DNA from: CAVTLG01 sp963802635
GTDB taxonomy: Bacteria; Chloroflexota; Ktedonobacteria; Ktedonobacterales; Ktedonobacteraceae
Assembly (NCBI GenBank): GCA_963802635.1
Contig: CAWDJJ010000001.1
Coordinates: 1,860,001-1,924,000, forward strand
DNA length: 64,000 nt
Direction of reading: 5' to 3'
Part shown: positions 44,260 to 53,854 of the stretch, piece by piece
Position numbering within the stretch: position 1 is the stretch's first letter
Layout of the letters: the number at the start of each line of letters is the position of its first letter
Translations under genes and position numbers: made by a program
Notes under the pieces: model-generated
Told to the model about the DNA's origin: nothing
Seen by the model: the letters and a program-made list of their open reading frames with translations, nothing else
Database searches by the model: none

Positions 44260-45744
44260 CTATTCTTCCCCTAATCCACGCAACATGACCTGTAGTTTCA
44301 GACATGACTCCGCAAACTCGCTTTCGGCATTTGAGTCAGCCATAATGCCACAGCCAGCGAAGAGTGTTGCCTGCTTGCCATCAATGAGTGCAGAGCGTAA
44401 AGCCACAGCGAACTCTCCGTTACCACTTGCGCCGATCCAGCCGATAGGTGCAGCATACCAGCCGCGATCTAATTGCTCATGGGCGCGTATGAAGGCGAGC
44501 GCAGGTTGGCGGGGATAACCGCCAACGGCGGGTGTTGGGTGCAGATCATCGATGGCTTCGAGTATGCTGTGTCCGGGGAGCAGATCACCCGAGATGGGCG
44601 TTTGTAGATGCTGAATATTTTTGAGTTTGAGCAAATGAGCGCTGTTGGCAACCCAGACACGGGAACAGAGGGCTTCCAGAGCCTGCTGGATCATGGCAAC
44701 TACTACCTGATGTTCACCTTGATTTTTCTCGCTGTTCAGCAATGCTATGCCAAGTTGTCGATCTTCTGCTGCTGTCGCTCCGCGTGGAGCAGAACCGGCC
44801 AGCGCCATAGTCTGAATTTGTCCATCCGCACTGCATAGCAGTCGCTCGGGTGTGGCTCCCACAAAATAGCGCTCTCCACGCTGAATGGCGAAGACGTAAG
44901 CATCTGGATAGCTTTCACGCAAACGGTTTAGTACTACGGGAATAGCGAAAGGCTGTTGTTGATTGCTGACCTGGACAGCGCGCGCTAACACAACTTTTTC
45001 AAATGCTCCTTGTCGAATCATCTGTACGGCATCTGTAATCTGCTTCATCCACGCTGTTGGCGTGAGTATATTCTGTGCGGTGAGTTTATCTACGGAGTTC
45101 GTAGGCTCTAATGGTTGCCTGTTCATGTGTTCCATGCTGCTATTCAGGCTCAGTATATTGGTGCTGATCTCTTCTACAAGCTGCTCGATAGCTGTGGAGG
45201 GTTGTACAAGCGTGTTAATGGTCAGTCCTGCGTTCGTCTCATCGCAGTGAAAGAGCAGACGAGGTAAGATGAGCAATCCGTCTGGAAAATCTTGCCAGAG
45301 AGCTGTGCTGGGATGGGAGGAATCAAACGCAAAACCTCCGAAGAAGAGCGGTCCGCTCGTATATAGAGGGGTTGCCTCTACTGGGGTGCTAATAATGGTG
45401 CGTTGCTGTAACTTGCGCCATGTTGTTGCTGCGTCAGCAACGCCGGTAGATTTGCTGGTCTTGATCGCTGTAGTTATGCCAGCTCCAACCAGGGCGCGTT
45501 GCTCTGAGGGACGTGACCAGAAAAAACGCTCTCCGATGGTGAGTTGCTCAAAAGCGCTAAATATGTGCAATGGATCACAGCGTGTTGCTGCTAGCGTGAT
45601 GCTGACAAGTATCTCATGTTCTGCCAGGGTCGCTCGTTCAACTGCCTGTTGTAATAGAGTATGTATATGTTTGCTATTATAACTAGTAGACCAAGATCCG
45701 CTCGCATTTTTTTCTACTGAGTCCTTAGGAAAGACGATATCCAT
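44260..45744 (-). CDS. menF: Isochorismate synthase
   Basis: 494-aa chorismate-binding enzyme that opens the menaquinone pathway. The C-terminal half has the family motifs KVVLARAVQV, LAGSAPRGATAAED, KNQGEHQVVVAMI, HPTPAVGGYPRQPALAFIR and the end YAAPIGWIGASGNGEFAVALRS...AGCGIMADSNAESEF. Start 45744 has GGTGAG upstream; the longer frame starts at a TTG four codons earlier. It is the first gene of menF-D-H-B-C-E. Confidence 0.9.
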   Translation of the reverse strand: MDIVFPKDSVEKNASGSWSTSYNSKHIHTLLQQAVERATLAEHEILVSITLAATRCDPLHIFSAFEQLTIGERFFWSRPSEQRALVGAGITTAIKTSKSTGVADAATTWRKLQQRTIISTPVEATPLYTSGPLFFGGFAFDSSHPSTALWQDFPDGLLILPRLLFHCDETNAGLTINTLVQPSTAIEQLVEEISTNILSLNSSMEHMNRQPLEPTNSVDKLTAQNILTPTAWMKQITDAVQMIRQGAFEKVVLARAVQVSNQQQPFAIPVVLNRLRESYPDAYVFAIQRGERYFVGATPERLLCSADGQIQTMALAGSAPRGATAAEDRQLGIALLNSEKNQGEHQVVVAMIQQALEALCSRVWVANSAHLLKLKNIQHLQTPISGDLLPGHSILEAIDDLHPTPAVGGYPRQPALAFIRAHEQLDRGWYAAPIGWIGASGNGEFAVALRSALIDGKQATLFAGCGIMADSNAESEFAESCLKLQVMLRGLGEE

Positions 45745-46008
45745 TATTCTCACCAAGAGTCATTACGAATATTTTTTTTGATGGTATAACATGCTGTTTA
45801 CGCTGAGCATCGCTCTTACAGATATGATCTGATGCTATCGAAGTGTGACCAACGCGGGGCTACTTTGCAGCGGTGGTGAACGAGCCGGAAGCCAAAAGCG
45901 ATGCCTGTAGTATTATAGCACGCCTCGGGCAAATGAACCACAAAAGCTTTCTTGAACTGCTTGTTTGTTTCATAAACGGGAAGACATGGCTATGTTCTAT
46001 ATTTTGTA

Positions 46009-46037
46009 TTGACACTGCCATGCCTACATGCTAGACT
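46009..46037 (+). promoter_or_regulatory. Candidate promoter of the HAD hydrolase operon
   Basis: TTGACA (46009-46014), 17-bp spacer, TAGACT (46032-46037), about 50 bp before the start codon. The rest of the 344-bp gap 45745-46088 shows nothing further. Confidence 0.55.
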
Positions 46038-46088
46038 CTTTCTTAGGAAGCTATAAACAGGAGTACTAAAGGTCGGGAGGTGCCAGCC

Positions 46089-46868
46089 GTGCTAGTAGCA
46101 CGGTCTAAAACGGACAAGTTTTTGATGAAATTTGCACAGCCACAATCTATCCGCACTATCTTCTTCGATGTAGGTTTTACACTCCTGCGCCCTTATCCAT
46201 CCATACCTGCAATCTGCCAGCAGGTCTGTCAACAACTTGACTTGTACATCCACCTTGATCAGGTCCAGCAACGTATGGAGGCTGCGGAAGATTTCTTCTT
46301 GCGTCACACACACACCAATAGGGATACCTGGGCCGACGAACAAGCTATCGCCGATTTCTGGATCAGGTATTATATGGCTATCCTGCGTCCGTTTGTAGCA
46401 GAGGCTGATGAGCAACGCCTTTACCAGTTTGCATATATGATCAACCAGGAATTCGAAAAGCATACAAGTTGGGAAATCTATTCCGATGTATTACCGACTC
46501 TCGAAGTCCTGCGTGCACATGGATACAGCATGGGAGTAATCTCCGACTGGGGCATCTCGCTTGGTCCAATCTTACGTCAACTCCATCTCACAGAATATTT
46601 TGACTGTGCGATCATCTCTGCTGTCACGCGACTTGCCAAGCCATCCCCTTCGCTCTATGAACTGGCGTTACAGCGCGCAAACGCTATTCCTGATTACGCC
46701 CTTCATATAGGGGATTCCTACATCCATGATGTGTTGGGAGCAAGAGCAGTCGGTATCACTCCGATCTTACTGGATCGTGCAGGCAAGCTCGATGAGAATA
46801 GCGTTGATTGTTTACTGGTACACTCACATTATGAGCTACTGGATCTATTGGAGGTTGAACGACCGTGA
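46089..46868 (+). CDS. HAD-superfamily hydrolase
   Basis: About 259 aa with the four HAD motifs: FFDVGFTLL (motif I; the second Asp of DxD is Gly, which changes the usual acid/base residue), ISDWG (motif II), Lys in LAKPSPSLYELAL (motif III) and GDSYIHDVLGARA (motif IV). The helical cap lies between I and II. The loss of the second Asp (DVG) weakens a plain phosphatase assignment; dehalogenase-like or non-catalytic roles are possible. Start GTG 46089 has GGGAGG at 8 nt; an earlier GTG at 46080 overlaps that site. It overlaps the next gene by 4 bp. Confidence 0.7.
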   Translation: MLVARSKTDKFLMKFAQPQSIRTIFFDVGFTLLRPYPSIPAICQQVCQQLDLYIHLDQVQQRMEAAEDFFLRHTHTNRDTWADEQAIADFWIRYYMAILRPFVAEADEQRLYQFAYMINQEFEKHTSWEIYSDVLPTLEVLRAHGYSMGVISDWGISLGPILRQLHLTEYFDCAIISAVTRLAKPSPSLYELALQRANAIPDYALHIGDSYIHDVLGARAVGITPILLDRAGKLDENSVDCLLVHSHYELLDLLEVERP

Positions 46869-47563
46869 AAGAGAGCACCAGAACACATAGTATGATTGTT
46901 TTTAGCTGCGTTGCACTCGGGACCACGGCTGGGGTCATCGTTACTCTGGTGCGCTATGTGCGTCATGAGGTTCAGCGTCGTGGCTACCCTTCGTGGGAGG
47001 AATGTCGCTGCGATTTTAAAGCCCAATCAACCATCTTTCAGGTCTGGCATGCCCGGAATGAGCAGCGCGGAGAAACTATTGTTTCTCAAGAGTGGGGGAT
47101 CTATCTGGTTAGACCAGCCCGGTGGCTACGGCGGTTCTTACATCATAGTGCGCAAACTATTGCCACACTCAATCCCCACAACCGCTACGTCGAACGCATC
47201 ACGCTCAGTCCACAAGAAGCCTACTTATTAGCCGCTATGCTGCATGCCAGTGTTTCTAATGAGGACCCCAGTGAGGAATTTACCTCGGAGCAGTCGTACA
47301 TTGTCTGGCGGCGCGAGGTCCTGCATTTTCCGCGTTACTTCTTTGATGCTTGCATTCGCCGCATTTATCCCGCGCATATGCCGTCTGAACGCTTTGCACA
47401 GGCCGAAGCCCTCCCGGCACTCTGGGACCCACGAAGCAGTCTCCCACTCCCCACAGAGGGCCTGCTCCTTGAGACGCCTATCGGGACACGCATCGACTGC
47501 ATAGGCTGGTCGCCTGCCCAGATATCCTACTGTACCGCACGTCTCAAAACGAATGTGTCATAG
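46865..47563 (+). CDS. Hypothetical protein with N-terminal membrane anchor
   Basis: 232 aa; GTG start overlapping the HAD stop by 4 bp, so translation is probably coupled. One hydrophobic segment at about 10-30 (MIVFSCVALGTTAGVIVTLVRYV), then a soluble domain with conserved-looking ERITLSPQEAYLLAAMLHAS and FFDACIRRIYPAHMPSERFAQAEAL. Family not recognised. The coupled start suggests a joint function with the HAD protein. Confidence 0.6.
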   Translation: MKESTRTHSMIVFSCVALGTTAGVIVTLVRYVRHEVQRRGYPSWEECRCDFKAQSTIFQVWHARNEQRGETIVSQEWGIYLVRPARWLRRFLHHSAQTIATLNPHNRYVERITLSPQEAYLLAAMLHASVSNEDPSEEFTSEQSYIVWRREVLHFPRYFFDACIRRIYPAHMPSERFAQAEALPALWDPRSSLPLPTEGLLLETPIGTRIDCIGWSPAQISYCTARLKTNVS

Positions 47564-47603
47564 TATCAGAGGAGCCATTTTCTGCTGTTCATGGCGATGA
47601 GCG

Positions 47604-48332
47604 CTATTTTATAGCGTGCACGACTTCGATACCATTTAAATACATATGATATAAAAACAGTAAGTGCAAGAAATCTCCATTGTGTGGTAGCGCACCGATC
47701 TCTTTGGCAACTGTGATGGGTGTATCATACGTTTGCACGGCATTAGCCGGGACAATCACGCGCAACGACCTATTCTGGGCATTGGCGGATAGCTTCAAGT
47801 GCAGTGCCAGTTGGTGAACACACAGATCTGTACAATCGCCAACCACGGCGACAACGCTCAAATCGCGGTGATCATCCAGCCAATCTTGCAACTTTGTCCC
47901 ATGAAAGGCATTCAACGAGTTCTTTGCGACGATTGTGTAGAGGTTGGCAAATGGCAATCTTGCCAGTTCAGGAATAGCCTCGGCTTCACTGGTCCCGGCC
48001 TGACAGTGTGGAGGAAAAGCGGCAAATTCAGCCGCGTCAGGTGTGTGGCAATCCTGGGCCAGCACAAAATTGCGCACTCCAATCGCATGTGCCGCTTGAA
48101 AAGCAGCCACCACAGTCGGAATAATACCTGCCACGCGCGGACTGGATAACGTTCCCTCGTGGCAGAAACCATTGATCATGTCGACACTGAATAGTGCGAC
48201 TTGCCCCAGTTGAGCTTCTACGACGAGATTATTCCAGGCCAGATCGGGTAGATGGTGCTCCCAGTCCACTAGTGTCTCTAAAAATGGTACAGCTTGCTCA
48301 ATGAAATTTTCTGGTAGTGTTGACGTTGCCAT
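47604..48332 (-). CDS. pncA: Nicotinamidase-like cysteine hydrolase
   Basis: 242-aa isochorismatase-fold hydrolase. Catalytic triad: Asp in FSVDMINGF, Lys in IVAKNSLNAF, Cys in DCTDLCVHQLAL. The metal-binding DCHTPDAAEFAAFPPHC is characteristic of nicotinamidases (DxH...H). It should convert nicotinamide to nicotinate for NAD salvage. AAGGAGG before the ATG. The upstream gene on the same strand is an NrtR-type regulator, which elsewhere controls NAD genes, supporting the call. Confidence 0.75.
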   Translation of the reverse strand: MATSTLPENFIEQAVPFLETLVDWEHHLPDLAWNNLVVEAQLGQVALFSVDMINGFCHEGTLSSPRVAGIIPTVVAAFQAAHAIGVRNFVLAQDCHTPDAAEFAAFPPHCQAGTSEAEAIPELARLPFANLYTIVAKNSLNAFHGTKLQDWLDDHRDLSVVAVVGDCTDLCVHQLALHLKLSANAQNRSLRVIVPANAVQTYDTPITVAKEIGALPHNGDFLHLLFLYHMYLNGIEVVHAIK

Positions 48333-48474
48333 AACATTTCCTCCTTGTAACGCTTCTATTGGTTACTGTGCATCTTTACTAGAATTTCTAGCGTTTTGTG
48401 TGATACTTTCTTGATGAAGGTGGCAGAAACTCATGTTCTTTCACGACCCGCTTGAAGGGATTGAAATGAAACAC

Positions 48475-49239
48475 TCATAATTTCCGCTCGGCCTCGGGGT
48501 TAAAGCGGTGCAAACGTGCTGGACGATGGGTCCCTTCCATCTTCTTTGCGCCCGTATCTTCCAAAATACCAGTCGCCAGGATCTTCTTGCGGAAATTGCG
48601 TTTATCCATCCGCTTATGCAATATGATTTCATAGACACGTTGCAATTCGCGTAACGTAAACTGCTCCGGTAACAGATTGAAGGCAATTGTCGTGTAGTCG
48701 AGCTTCCCACGCAGACGGCTCAATGCATATTGCAGGATTTTTTCATGATCGAAGGCCAATGGAGGTAGCTCGTAGACCGAGAACCAGTCCACGTCGGCGG
48801 CATCGCTGGCTACCTTTACCTGCAAACGTTCTGAGTCCAGCAGAGCGAAATAGACGACGGTAATCACACGCGTACGTGGATCACGTCCCGGATCTCCAAA
48901 CGTGTAGAGCTGTTCCAGATAGACATCCTGTACACCGGTCTTTTCTTGCAGTTCGCGCTTCGCCGCTGCCTCCAGCGATTCATCCATATTCACAAAGCCA
49001 CCCGGTATTGCCCAGGTGTTTTCAAAAGGCCACGCACGTCGCTTGATTAAGAGCGTCTGTAAATCACGTTGACGCAAGCTCATCATCAATACATCCACTG
49101 TTACCGATGGTCGTTCATACTTACTCACATCATAATGATGATCAACCGTGTCGGCTATCTGCACTTCCGCATAAGCTTGTGTTTGAGCGCCACTTTGTGG
49201 ATTGCTTGCTGCTTTGCTCTGTTCTTCCATAACATACAT
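48475..49239 (-). CDS. nrtR: NrtR-type regulator (Nudix domain plus winged helix)
   Basis: 254 aa. Residues about 45-170 are a Nudix domain (PGGFVNMDESLEAAAKRELQEKTGV); the Nudix box has REL-QEKTG in place of REx-xEExG, and such degeneration is usual in NrtR, which binds ADP-ribose rather than hydrolysing it. Residues about 175-250 form a winged helix (YTTIAFNLLPEQFTLRELQRVYEIIL ... RNFRKKILATGILEDTG). The N-terminal 35 residues are polar. It is followed by pncA and has, 293 bp upstream of its start, a promoter with the palindrome also found before the SPFH/NAD-kinase-like operon. Confidence 0.85.
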   Translation of the reverse strand: MYVMEEQSKAASNPQSGAQTQAYAEVQIADTVDHHYDVSKYERPSVTVDVLMMSLRQRDLQTLLIKRRAWPFENTWAIPGGFVNMDESLEAAAKRELQEKTGVQDVYLEQLYTFGDPGRDPRTRVITVVYFALLDSERLQVKVASDAADVDWFSVYELPPLAFDHEKILQYALSRLRGKLDYTTIAFNLLPEQFTLRELQRVYEIILHKRMDKRNFRKKILATGILEDTGAKKMEGTHRPARLHRFNPEAERKL

Positions 49240-49531
49240 GCCCTTTTTCTAAGAAATTGCTAGTGAAAGCCTATATCACCGATTTTCCAGAAGGCCGCCA
49301 CAGTTCTCACCATAGTGGCAATCCTTTACGCTTCTATCCAGGCGAACCGTTTTGCACGGATTTTTCGCTACTATCTTAATCTTCGTGGCGGCTTTTTTGC
49401 GTTCCTTTGTGTAGACTCGCTGAAAAATACCTGTATATGTGTTTCTGGCTCGACAAATTATTCAGTATGGTGTACACTAGAAGAGATAAGCATGTGAGCA
49501 GTTTGTGAGTATTGTTTTACTCATACCTACC

Positions 49532-49579
49532 TTAGTGTATTCTCTACACTAATATACCTGCGTTCCACGGCTATGTCAA
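49532..49579 (-). promoter_or_regulatory. nrtR promoter with palindromic operator
   Basis: On the minus strand: TTGACA (complement 49574-49579), 17 bp, TATATT (49551-49556), overlapping TTAGTGT-N7-ACACTAA (49532-49552). Same arms, same spacer and same place relative to -10 as at 15978-16031. The leader to the nrtR start would be about 300 nt; nothing else is recognised in 49240-49531 apart from a half-site ACACTAG at 49474. Confidence 0.7.
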
Positions 49580-49614
49580 GTGCATGTTGGTCATAGAAGG
49601 ACTAAAGCTACCTG

Positions 49615-50812
49615 CTAAAGTGCATCAATGGTGTTCAGGAGATCTTTTTTGCCTGCCTCAATCGCGTATTGCCGAATATCTCCCAACGTTAAACGCCTCG
49701 TTAGCAGTTGTTCTGCAAAGAGTCGTAAGCGTTCTTCAACCTCTTCCGCTGTGATAAATTTCCTGGCGTTTCTCGATTATCTTCAACGTACGATCCAGCG
49801 CGGCCTGGCGTCGTAGGAATATATCGCTGCACCATATTTGGAGAAAATACCCATCTTCTAGACGATATGTGCCTATATCTGCTATCGATAAACTGTCTGT
49901 AGAGGCATGAAAAGCGGCTTCTACTAGATTAATGCGCCAGATACCACTGGGGAGTTGTTCTGGTTGAACGGAAGTGATGCCTTTCTTGAGCAGCCACTTG
50001 CGCCACAGTTCAGAGGCTTTCATTTCTTTCTCGGCTGCTAGCGAGCGTTGAATCTCCGGGTAAGAGTTCACAATATGTTCAAAATAGCTATCGCGCCGCC
50101 CCTGGATGTGCGTATATGCTACGTAGTATGGCTGATGGTTCTGTTTGCGTGTCTCGATTATGTACATGGGGAAATATACCTGTACTCTACTCAGGAACTG
50201 TAAGTTATGTATACCGGTAGGCAGGTTATATTGTGCTCTATCGGGTTGTTGCTCCAATCTCTGTAGCGACTCTGGTTGCCAATCGGGGAAGCTATACATG
50301 CGGTGAAATTTGTAGCCTTTATAGATGGGGGTGATCTCATCGGCCTCGGCATCCGCGTAGGTTTGTAGATTGTTTCCATAATGTACGCGTTGCAGAGGTT
50401 GTGAGCGGAAGGCTTCGAAGTAGAGTTTCTGTGCTTTTTGCTGAGCAATAATTTTCTTGCCCGCCTCTAGCGATCTCTCGCCCAGTTGCGTCAGTGCCCA
50501 CGTATCGCGTGTGTGTGTCGCGTGTCCGATGGTTTCCAGAAAGAACAAGATTTTCTCTACCAGTCGGCTATCCAGCGAGAAAAAATCTGCGAGCGCACTG
50601 ATCGTGCGTAATTGGCCCTCAGCAATGCCGCGTTCAATATAATTCTCTATGAGTTCATATGGCCTTTGGAGTTCTTGCGTTCCACTTACCTCGACGTACC
50701 ACAGAGGGAAAAGCACGGCGAAAAGACGTATGGGAGTCAGGCCGGGTAGTTTCTCGATGTGCTCGATGGCACGGCGCGGATTATAGAGAATGTTTCGTTG
50801 TGTACTATCCAT
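49615..50812 (-). CDS. Winged-helix-like protein in a kinase-helicase operon, C-terminus frameshifted
   Basis: The first frame runs to 49736 (358 aa). At 49756-49761 (AAATTT) the frame appears shifted: instead of QEIYHSGRG-stop, removing one base gives QEFITAEEVEERLRLFAEQL and RRLTLGDIRQYAIEAGKKDLL, ending at 49615. Residues 25-120 look like winged-helix modules (ISALADFFSLDSRLVEKILFFLETIGHATHTRDTWALTQLGE). The rest is mixed alpha/beta with HNLQFLSRVQVYFPMYIIET. No nuclease motif was found. It starts 12 bp after the helicase gene, so it is part of that operon. Family not recognised. Confidence 0.6.
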
Positions 50813-50824
50813 CGTTACTCTTTT

Positions 50825-53800
50825 CTAGTCATTGTGTGGTAGACGGTTCAGGCATTGTTGGTAGGAAAGCAGTTCACCATTTTGGCTCGTATATTTCTCT
50901 AATGCCGAGGCTATTTTACGGAAATCTTCATCGCTTGCGTGTGTCAGGGTTGATAAGTCGCCGATCAGGATCAGTTGTTGTTTGGCGCGTGTGATAGCGA
51001 CATTCAAGCGTCGCAGTTCTTTTAAGAAACCAACGCTATCACGGGTGTTACTGCGTGTGAAGCCATAGATGACATTTTTTCGTTCGCCACCCTGAAATGC
51101 ATCGACAGTAGCAACGCGTTCTTCCAATTTGAGTTGCTGCATACTGGGATAGCGCTGTAAGAGTTGAATAATGCGTTGTGCCTGCGCGCGGTAGGGTACG
51201 ATCACAACCCATGTCTGCTCTTGTTGTTCTTGTTGTTCTTCTTGCTCGTAGAAATCGGCCAGCCGCGCAATAAGTTGTGCTTCGGCGTTATTGGTGAAGC
51301 CAGTGATATCCCAATTTTCTGAAGCACGGCGTTGTTGCTCTTTGCGTTTGTCGAAAGGTAGATCGGCTGTATTGACGAGGACGAGCGGACTCTGGAATAG
51401 TGCATTGTGCTGTTTGGTATGCGCTGTTACAGGGTCGGCAAGGGTGCGAAGTTGTCTGTTGTAGAAGTGCTGTGAGGCGAATTCTGCGATTACGGCTGGC
51501 ATGCGCCGCTGTTCGCGGAAATAGACGGTGGGATCAGGATCTGCTCGTGCGTTAAATAATTGCTCAAACGTACTTTGGCTCAGCATAGCAAGCATTTGTG
51601 CGCCATCTATCTCTTCGTCTTCCAGTCCTAATGCCTGTTGGGTTTGGGGTGAGAGGCCATTCAGCCAGGTTTGTACTTCGCTTTCAACAAATGGTGGCAA
51701 CTGGTGATGGTCCCCTACCAGTACAGAGCGTCTGGCACGTACCAGGGGCACCAGGAGATCGGGTGTGCTGATCTGGCCTGCTTCGTCAACTATGGCGAGA
51801 TCAAATTCGATATCGGTTAAGCCTTTGGCGGTGGCGACGCCGATACAAGTTGCACCTACCACATCGGCGTAGCGTAAGAGTTCTGGTTCAAGCTGTTCGG
51901 TGTGGAGATCGAGATCTTGCCGCCAATCTTGTAGCAGTTTCGCGCGTTTTTCAAAGAATAGGTGTGTACTCTGAAACCACTGTATATACTCTTGCTGTAT
52001 TTTTGTGCTGAGCGGGCTGGCTGGTGGTGACACCGGGGTAAGTGGTTGGATTGTACTATGCAGTCCCTGTATGCAGGCTGTAGCTTGCGTCTGCAAGGGC
52101 AGGCTCTCATTCTGAATGCTTTGTAATCTGGCTGCGTGGTGTTGATATTCTGCATCATTTGTTAGCGCTTGTTGGACAGTATTTTGTAGCGTTTTATAGG
52201 CTTGCATTGTTGTTGTATAGATTGTTTGGAGTGCGTCGATGTGCGCCGACTCTTTTGTGATGAGATAGCTATAGATGCTGGCTAGCCACTGAAAGAGTAG
52301 TCCGAGCAAGAACTGTTGCTTGTGCTCAAGTGCCTTGCGTCGTTTTTCACTGCGCGTAGCCACTCTGGCGCGACGCCGTGTAAGCTTTGCCTGCTGTCGC
52401 TGCTGCGTTGTGGCGAGTGCATCAAGGTCAGATTTGTATGGAGCGGTAATGCGCTGTATGGCGTAGGTTTGCGACTGGTTTGTTGCGGAGAAGCGTTGCT
52501 CTTTTTCGTGAAGTTGCGCGGTAAGCGCTCGAAGTTCTTGCTGCCATTGCTCAATTGCGTGCTTATGCTGTACAAATTGCATGAGCTTTTGCGCGTTTGT
52601 GGCCGTTTTTTGCAGAATATGTTGTCGCATTTCTTTGGTTTTCTCGTCGACGAGCATGGAACGTATATGTGGGGCAACGCGGTCCTCGTGCCCGAAGCGT
52701 ATCACCATAAGATTAGTTGGTAAGCGTTCAAGGACATTATCGACCGCTTTATGGGTTCTCGACGTGATCAGTACTCTCTGGTGTCTAAGGCTACACTGAT
52801 GGGCAATCTCGGTAATTGTGCGCGTCTTGCCGGTGCCGGGAGGTCCTAGCACAAGCAGCAGGTCAGGAACGCTTAGCGCGCGTTGAAAAGCTTCTTGTTG
52901 GGCAGCATTCAGACTTTTGGTCGGTTCGGCAGTGTCTCTAGCGTAGCGCTGATACACGTGATCAACCAGAGCGTGCAACAGGTGCTTATTCTTTGCTTCA
53001 CCCTGTCGTAGTGTCTCGATGGCTTCCTTTTGTGTTCGGTAGATTGCGCCGCTGACAATTGGCTCGAAGTTGCCTGGTTCAGGAATGTCGGATTTATCGA
53101 TGGCGTTCTCAAATTTCACGGTCAGGCGATTGCCTTTGCGTGAGAGGACCCGTCCCTGCAATTCATTTGCTTCCGTGATACGCAGCAGATTCTTCTCGTT
53201 TATCTGGGGTGATCCTGTGAGTATGAATGTATAAATATCGCGTACAAAACGTTCCTCGCCTGTTGCTTCCACTTTCCGATAGGAGATCAAAGTTGGCAAT
53301 TTATGGGCATCCTGCTCTAGTTTATGGGTAATTTCGACGAGCGTCTCGACGGTACTCAGAAAATTTGCGTGTGCGATGGAAAGTCCCTCTTGTGCCTGTG
53401 TCGTCTGGAGCGTATGCTGTTGCCGCTGTGCTTCAAGTTGTTGCCAAGCGTGCCATATGTGCACCCAATCATGGGGATTACCACATGTGATCTCTCTGGG
53501 GTGTGTATGCATCTCCCAATATTCAGTACGTAGCATCAAGACACCTTTGCCCAATTGCTCATGTTGATGCAGGCCCAGTGCTTCCACGTACGAGATACTA
53601 TAACCATCTTGTTGGTTGGTCGGATAGAGCTTAAGGTAGTAAGAGGACGTATACAGGAAGAGTGTGATCTTCTCTTCCTGTATCTTGATGGTGGCGGGGA
53701 CGCCTGCCTGTCGACCAAGTTCGTGAAAATCTCTGAGTATCTCTAAACGCTGAGGCAGGTAGGGGCGGCGTCTTGTGTTTTCGATTAGTCTCTGTTCTAC

Positions 53801-53854
53801 TTTCTCGCTCATGATCAGGTGCATGGTGCCTGTATTCAGCGTTAATCTATACAT
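50825..53854 (-). CDS. Superfamily 1 helicase (UPF1/DNA2-like, AAA_11-AAA_12)
   Basis: 1009 aa. Walker A GPPGTGKT (337-344), Walker B VDEAGQ with QLPPF motif III (about 690-720), FREQRRMP (motif IV), VATVDAFQGGERKNVI (motif V) and RLNVAITRAKQQLILIGD (motif VI) are all present. The middle insertion (about 400-620) is a long coiled coil. The N-terminal 330 residues carry an unassigned domain. Its ATG lies inside the last codons of the kinase-like gene (8-bp overlap), so the two are translationally coupled. Nucleic-acid unwinding in a defence or RNA-quality role is likely. Confidence 0.88.
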   Translation of the reverse strand: MYRLTLNTGTMHLIMSEKVEQRLIENTRRRPYLPQRLEILRDFHELGRQAGVPATIKIQEEKITLFLYTSSYYLKLYPTNQQDGYSISYVEALGLHQHEQLGKGVLMLRTEYWEMHTHPREITCGNPHDWVHIWHAWQQLEAQRQQHTLQTTQAQEGLSIAHANFLSTVETLVEITHKLEQDAHKLPTLISYRKVEATGEERFVRDIYTFILTGSPQINEKNLLRITEANELQGRVLSRKGNRLTVKFENAIDKSDIPEPGNFEPIVSGAIYRTQKEAIETLRQGEAKNKHLLHALVDHVYQRYARDTAEPTKSLNAAQQEAFQRALSVPDLLLVLGPPGTGKTRTITEIAHQCSLRHQRVLITSRTHKAVDNVLERLPTNLMVIRFGHEDRVAPHIRSMLVDEKTKEMRQHILQKTATNAQKLMQFVQHKHAIEQWQQELRALTAQLHEKEQRFSATNQSQTYAIQRITAPYKSDLDALATTQQRQQAKLTRRRARVATRSEKRRKALEHKQQFLLGLLFQWLASIYSYLITKESAHIDALQTIYTTTMQAYKTLQNTVQQALTNDAEYQHHAARLQSIQNESLPLQTQATACIQGLHSTIQPLTPVSPPASPLSTKIQQEYIQWFQSTHLFFEKRAKLLQDWRQDLDLHTEQLEPELLRYADVVGATCIGVATAKGLTDIEFDLAIVDEAGQISTPDLLVPLVRARRSVLVGDHHQLPPFVESEVQTWLNGLSPQTQQALGLEDEEIDGAQMLAMLSQSTFEQLFNARADPDPTVYFREQRRMPAVIAEFASQHFYNRQLRTLADPVTAHTKQHNALFQSPLVLVNTADLPFDKRKEQQRRASENWDITGFTNNAEAQLIARLADFYEQEEQQEQQEQTWVVIVPYRAQAQRIIQLLQRYPSMQQLKLEERVATVDAFQGGERKNVIYGFTRSNTRDSVGFLKELRRLNVAITRAKQQLILIGDLSTLTHASDEDFRKIASALEKYTSQNGELLSYQQCLNRLPHND

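Noticed and set aside
49461..49480. Second NrtR-like palindrome around GTGTACACTAG
   Set aside because: Only one arm (ACACTAG) fits; the other arm does not match at the required 7-bp spacing.
51202..51260. Gln-codon repeat in the helicase gene
   Set aside because: A short poly-Gln/Glu coding run within an intact helicase frame, not a separate repeat element.
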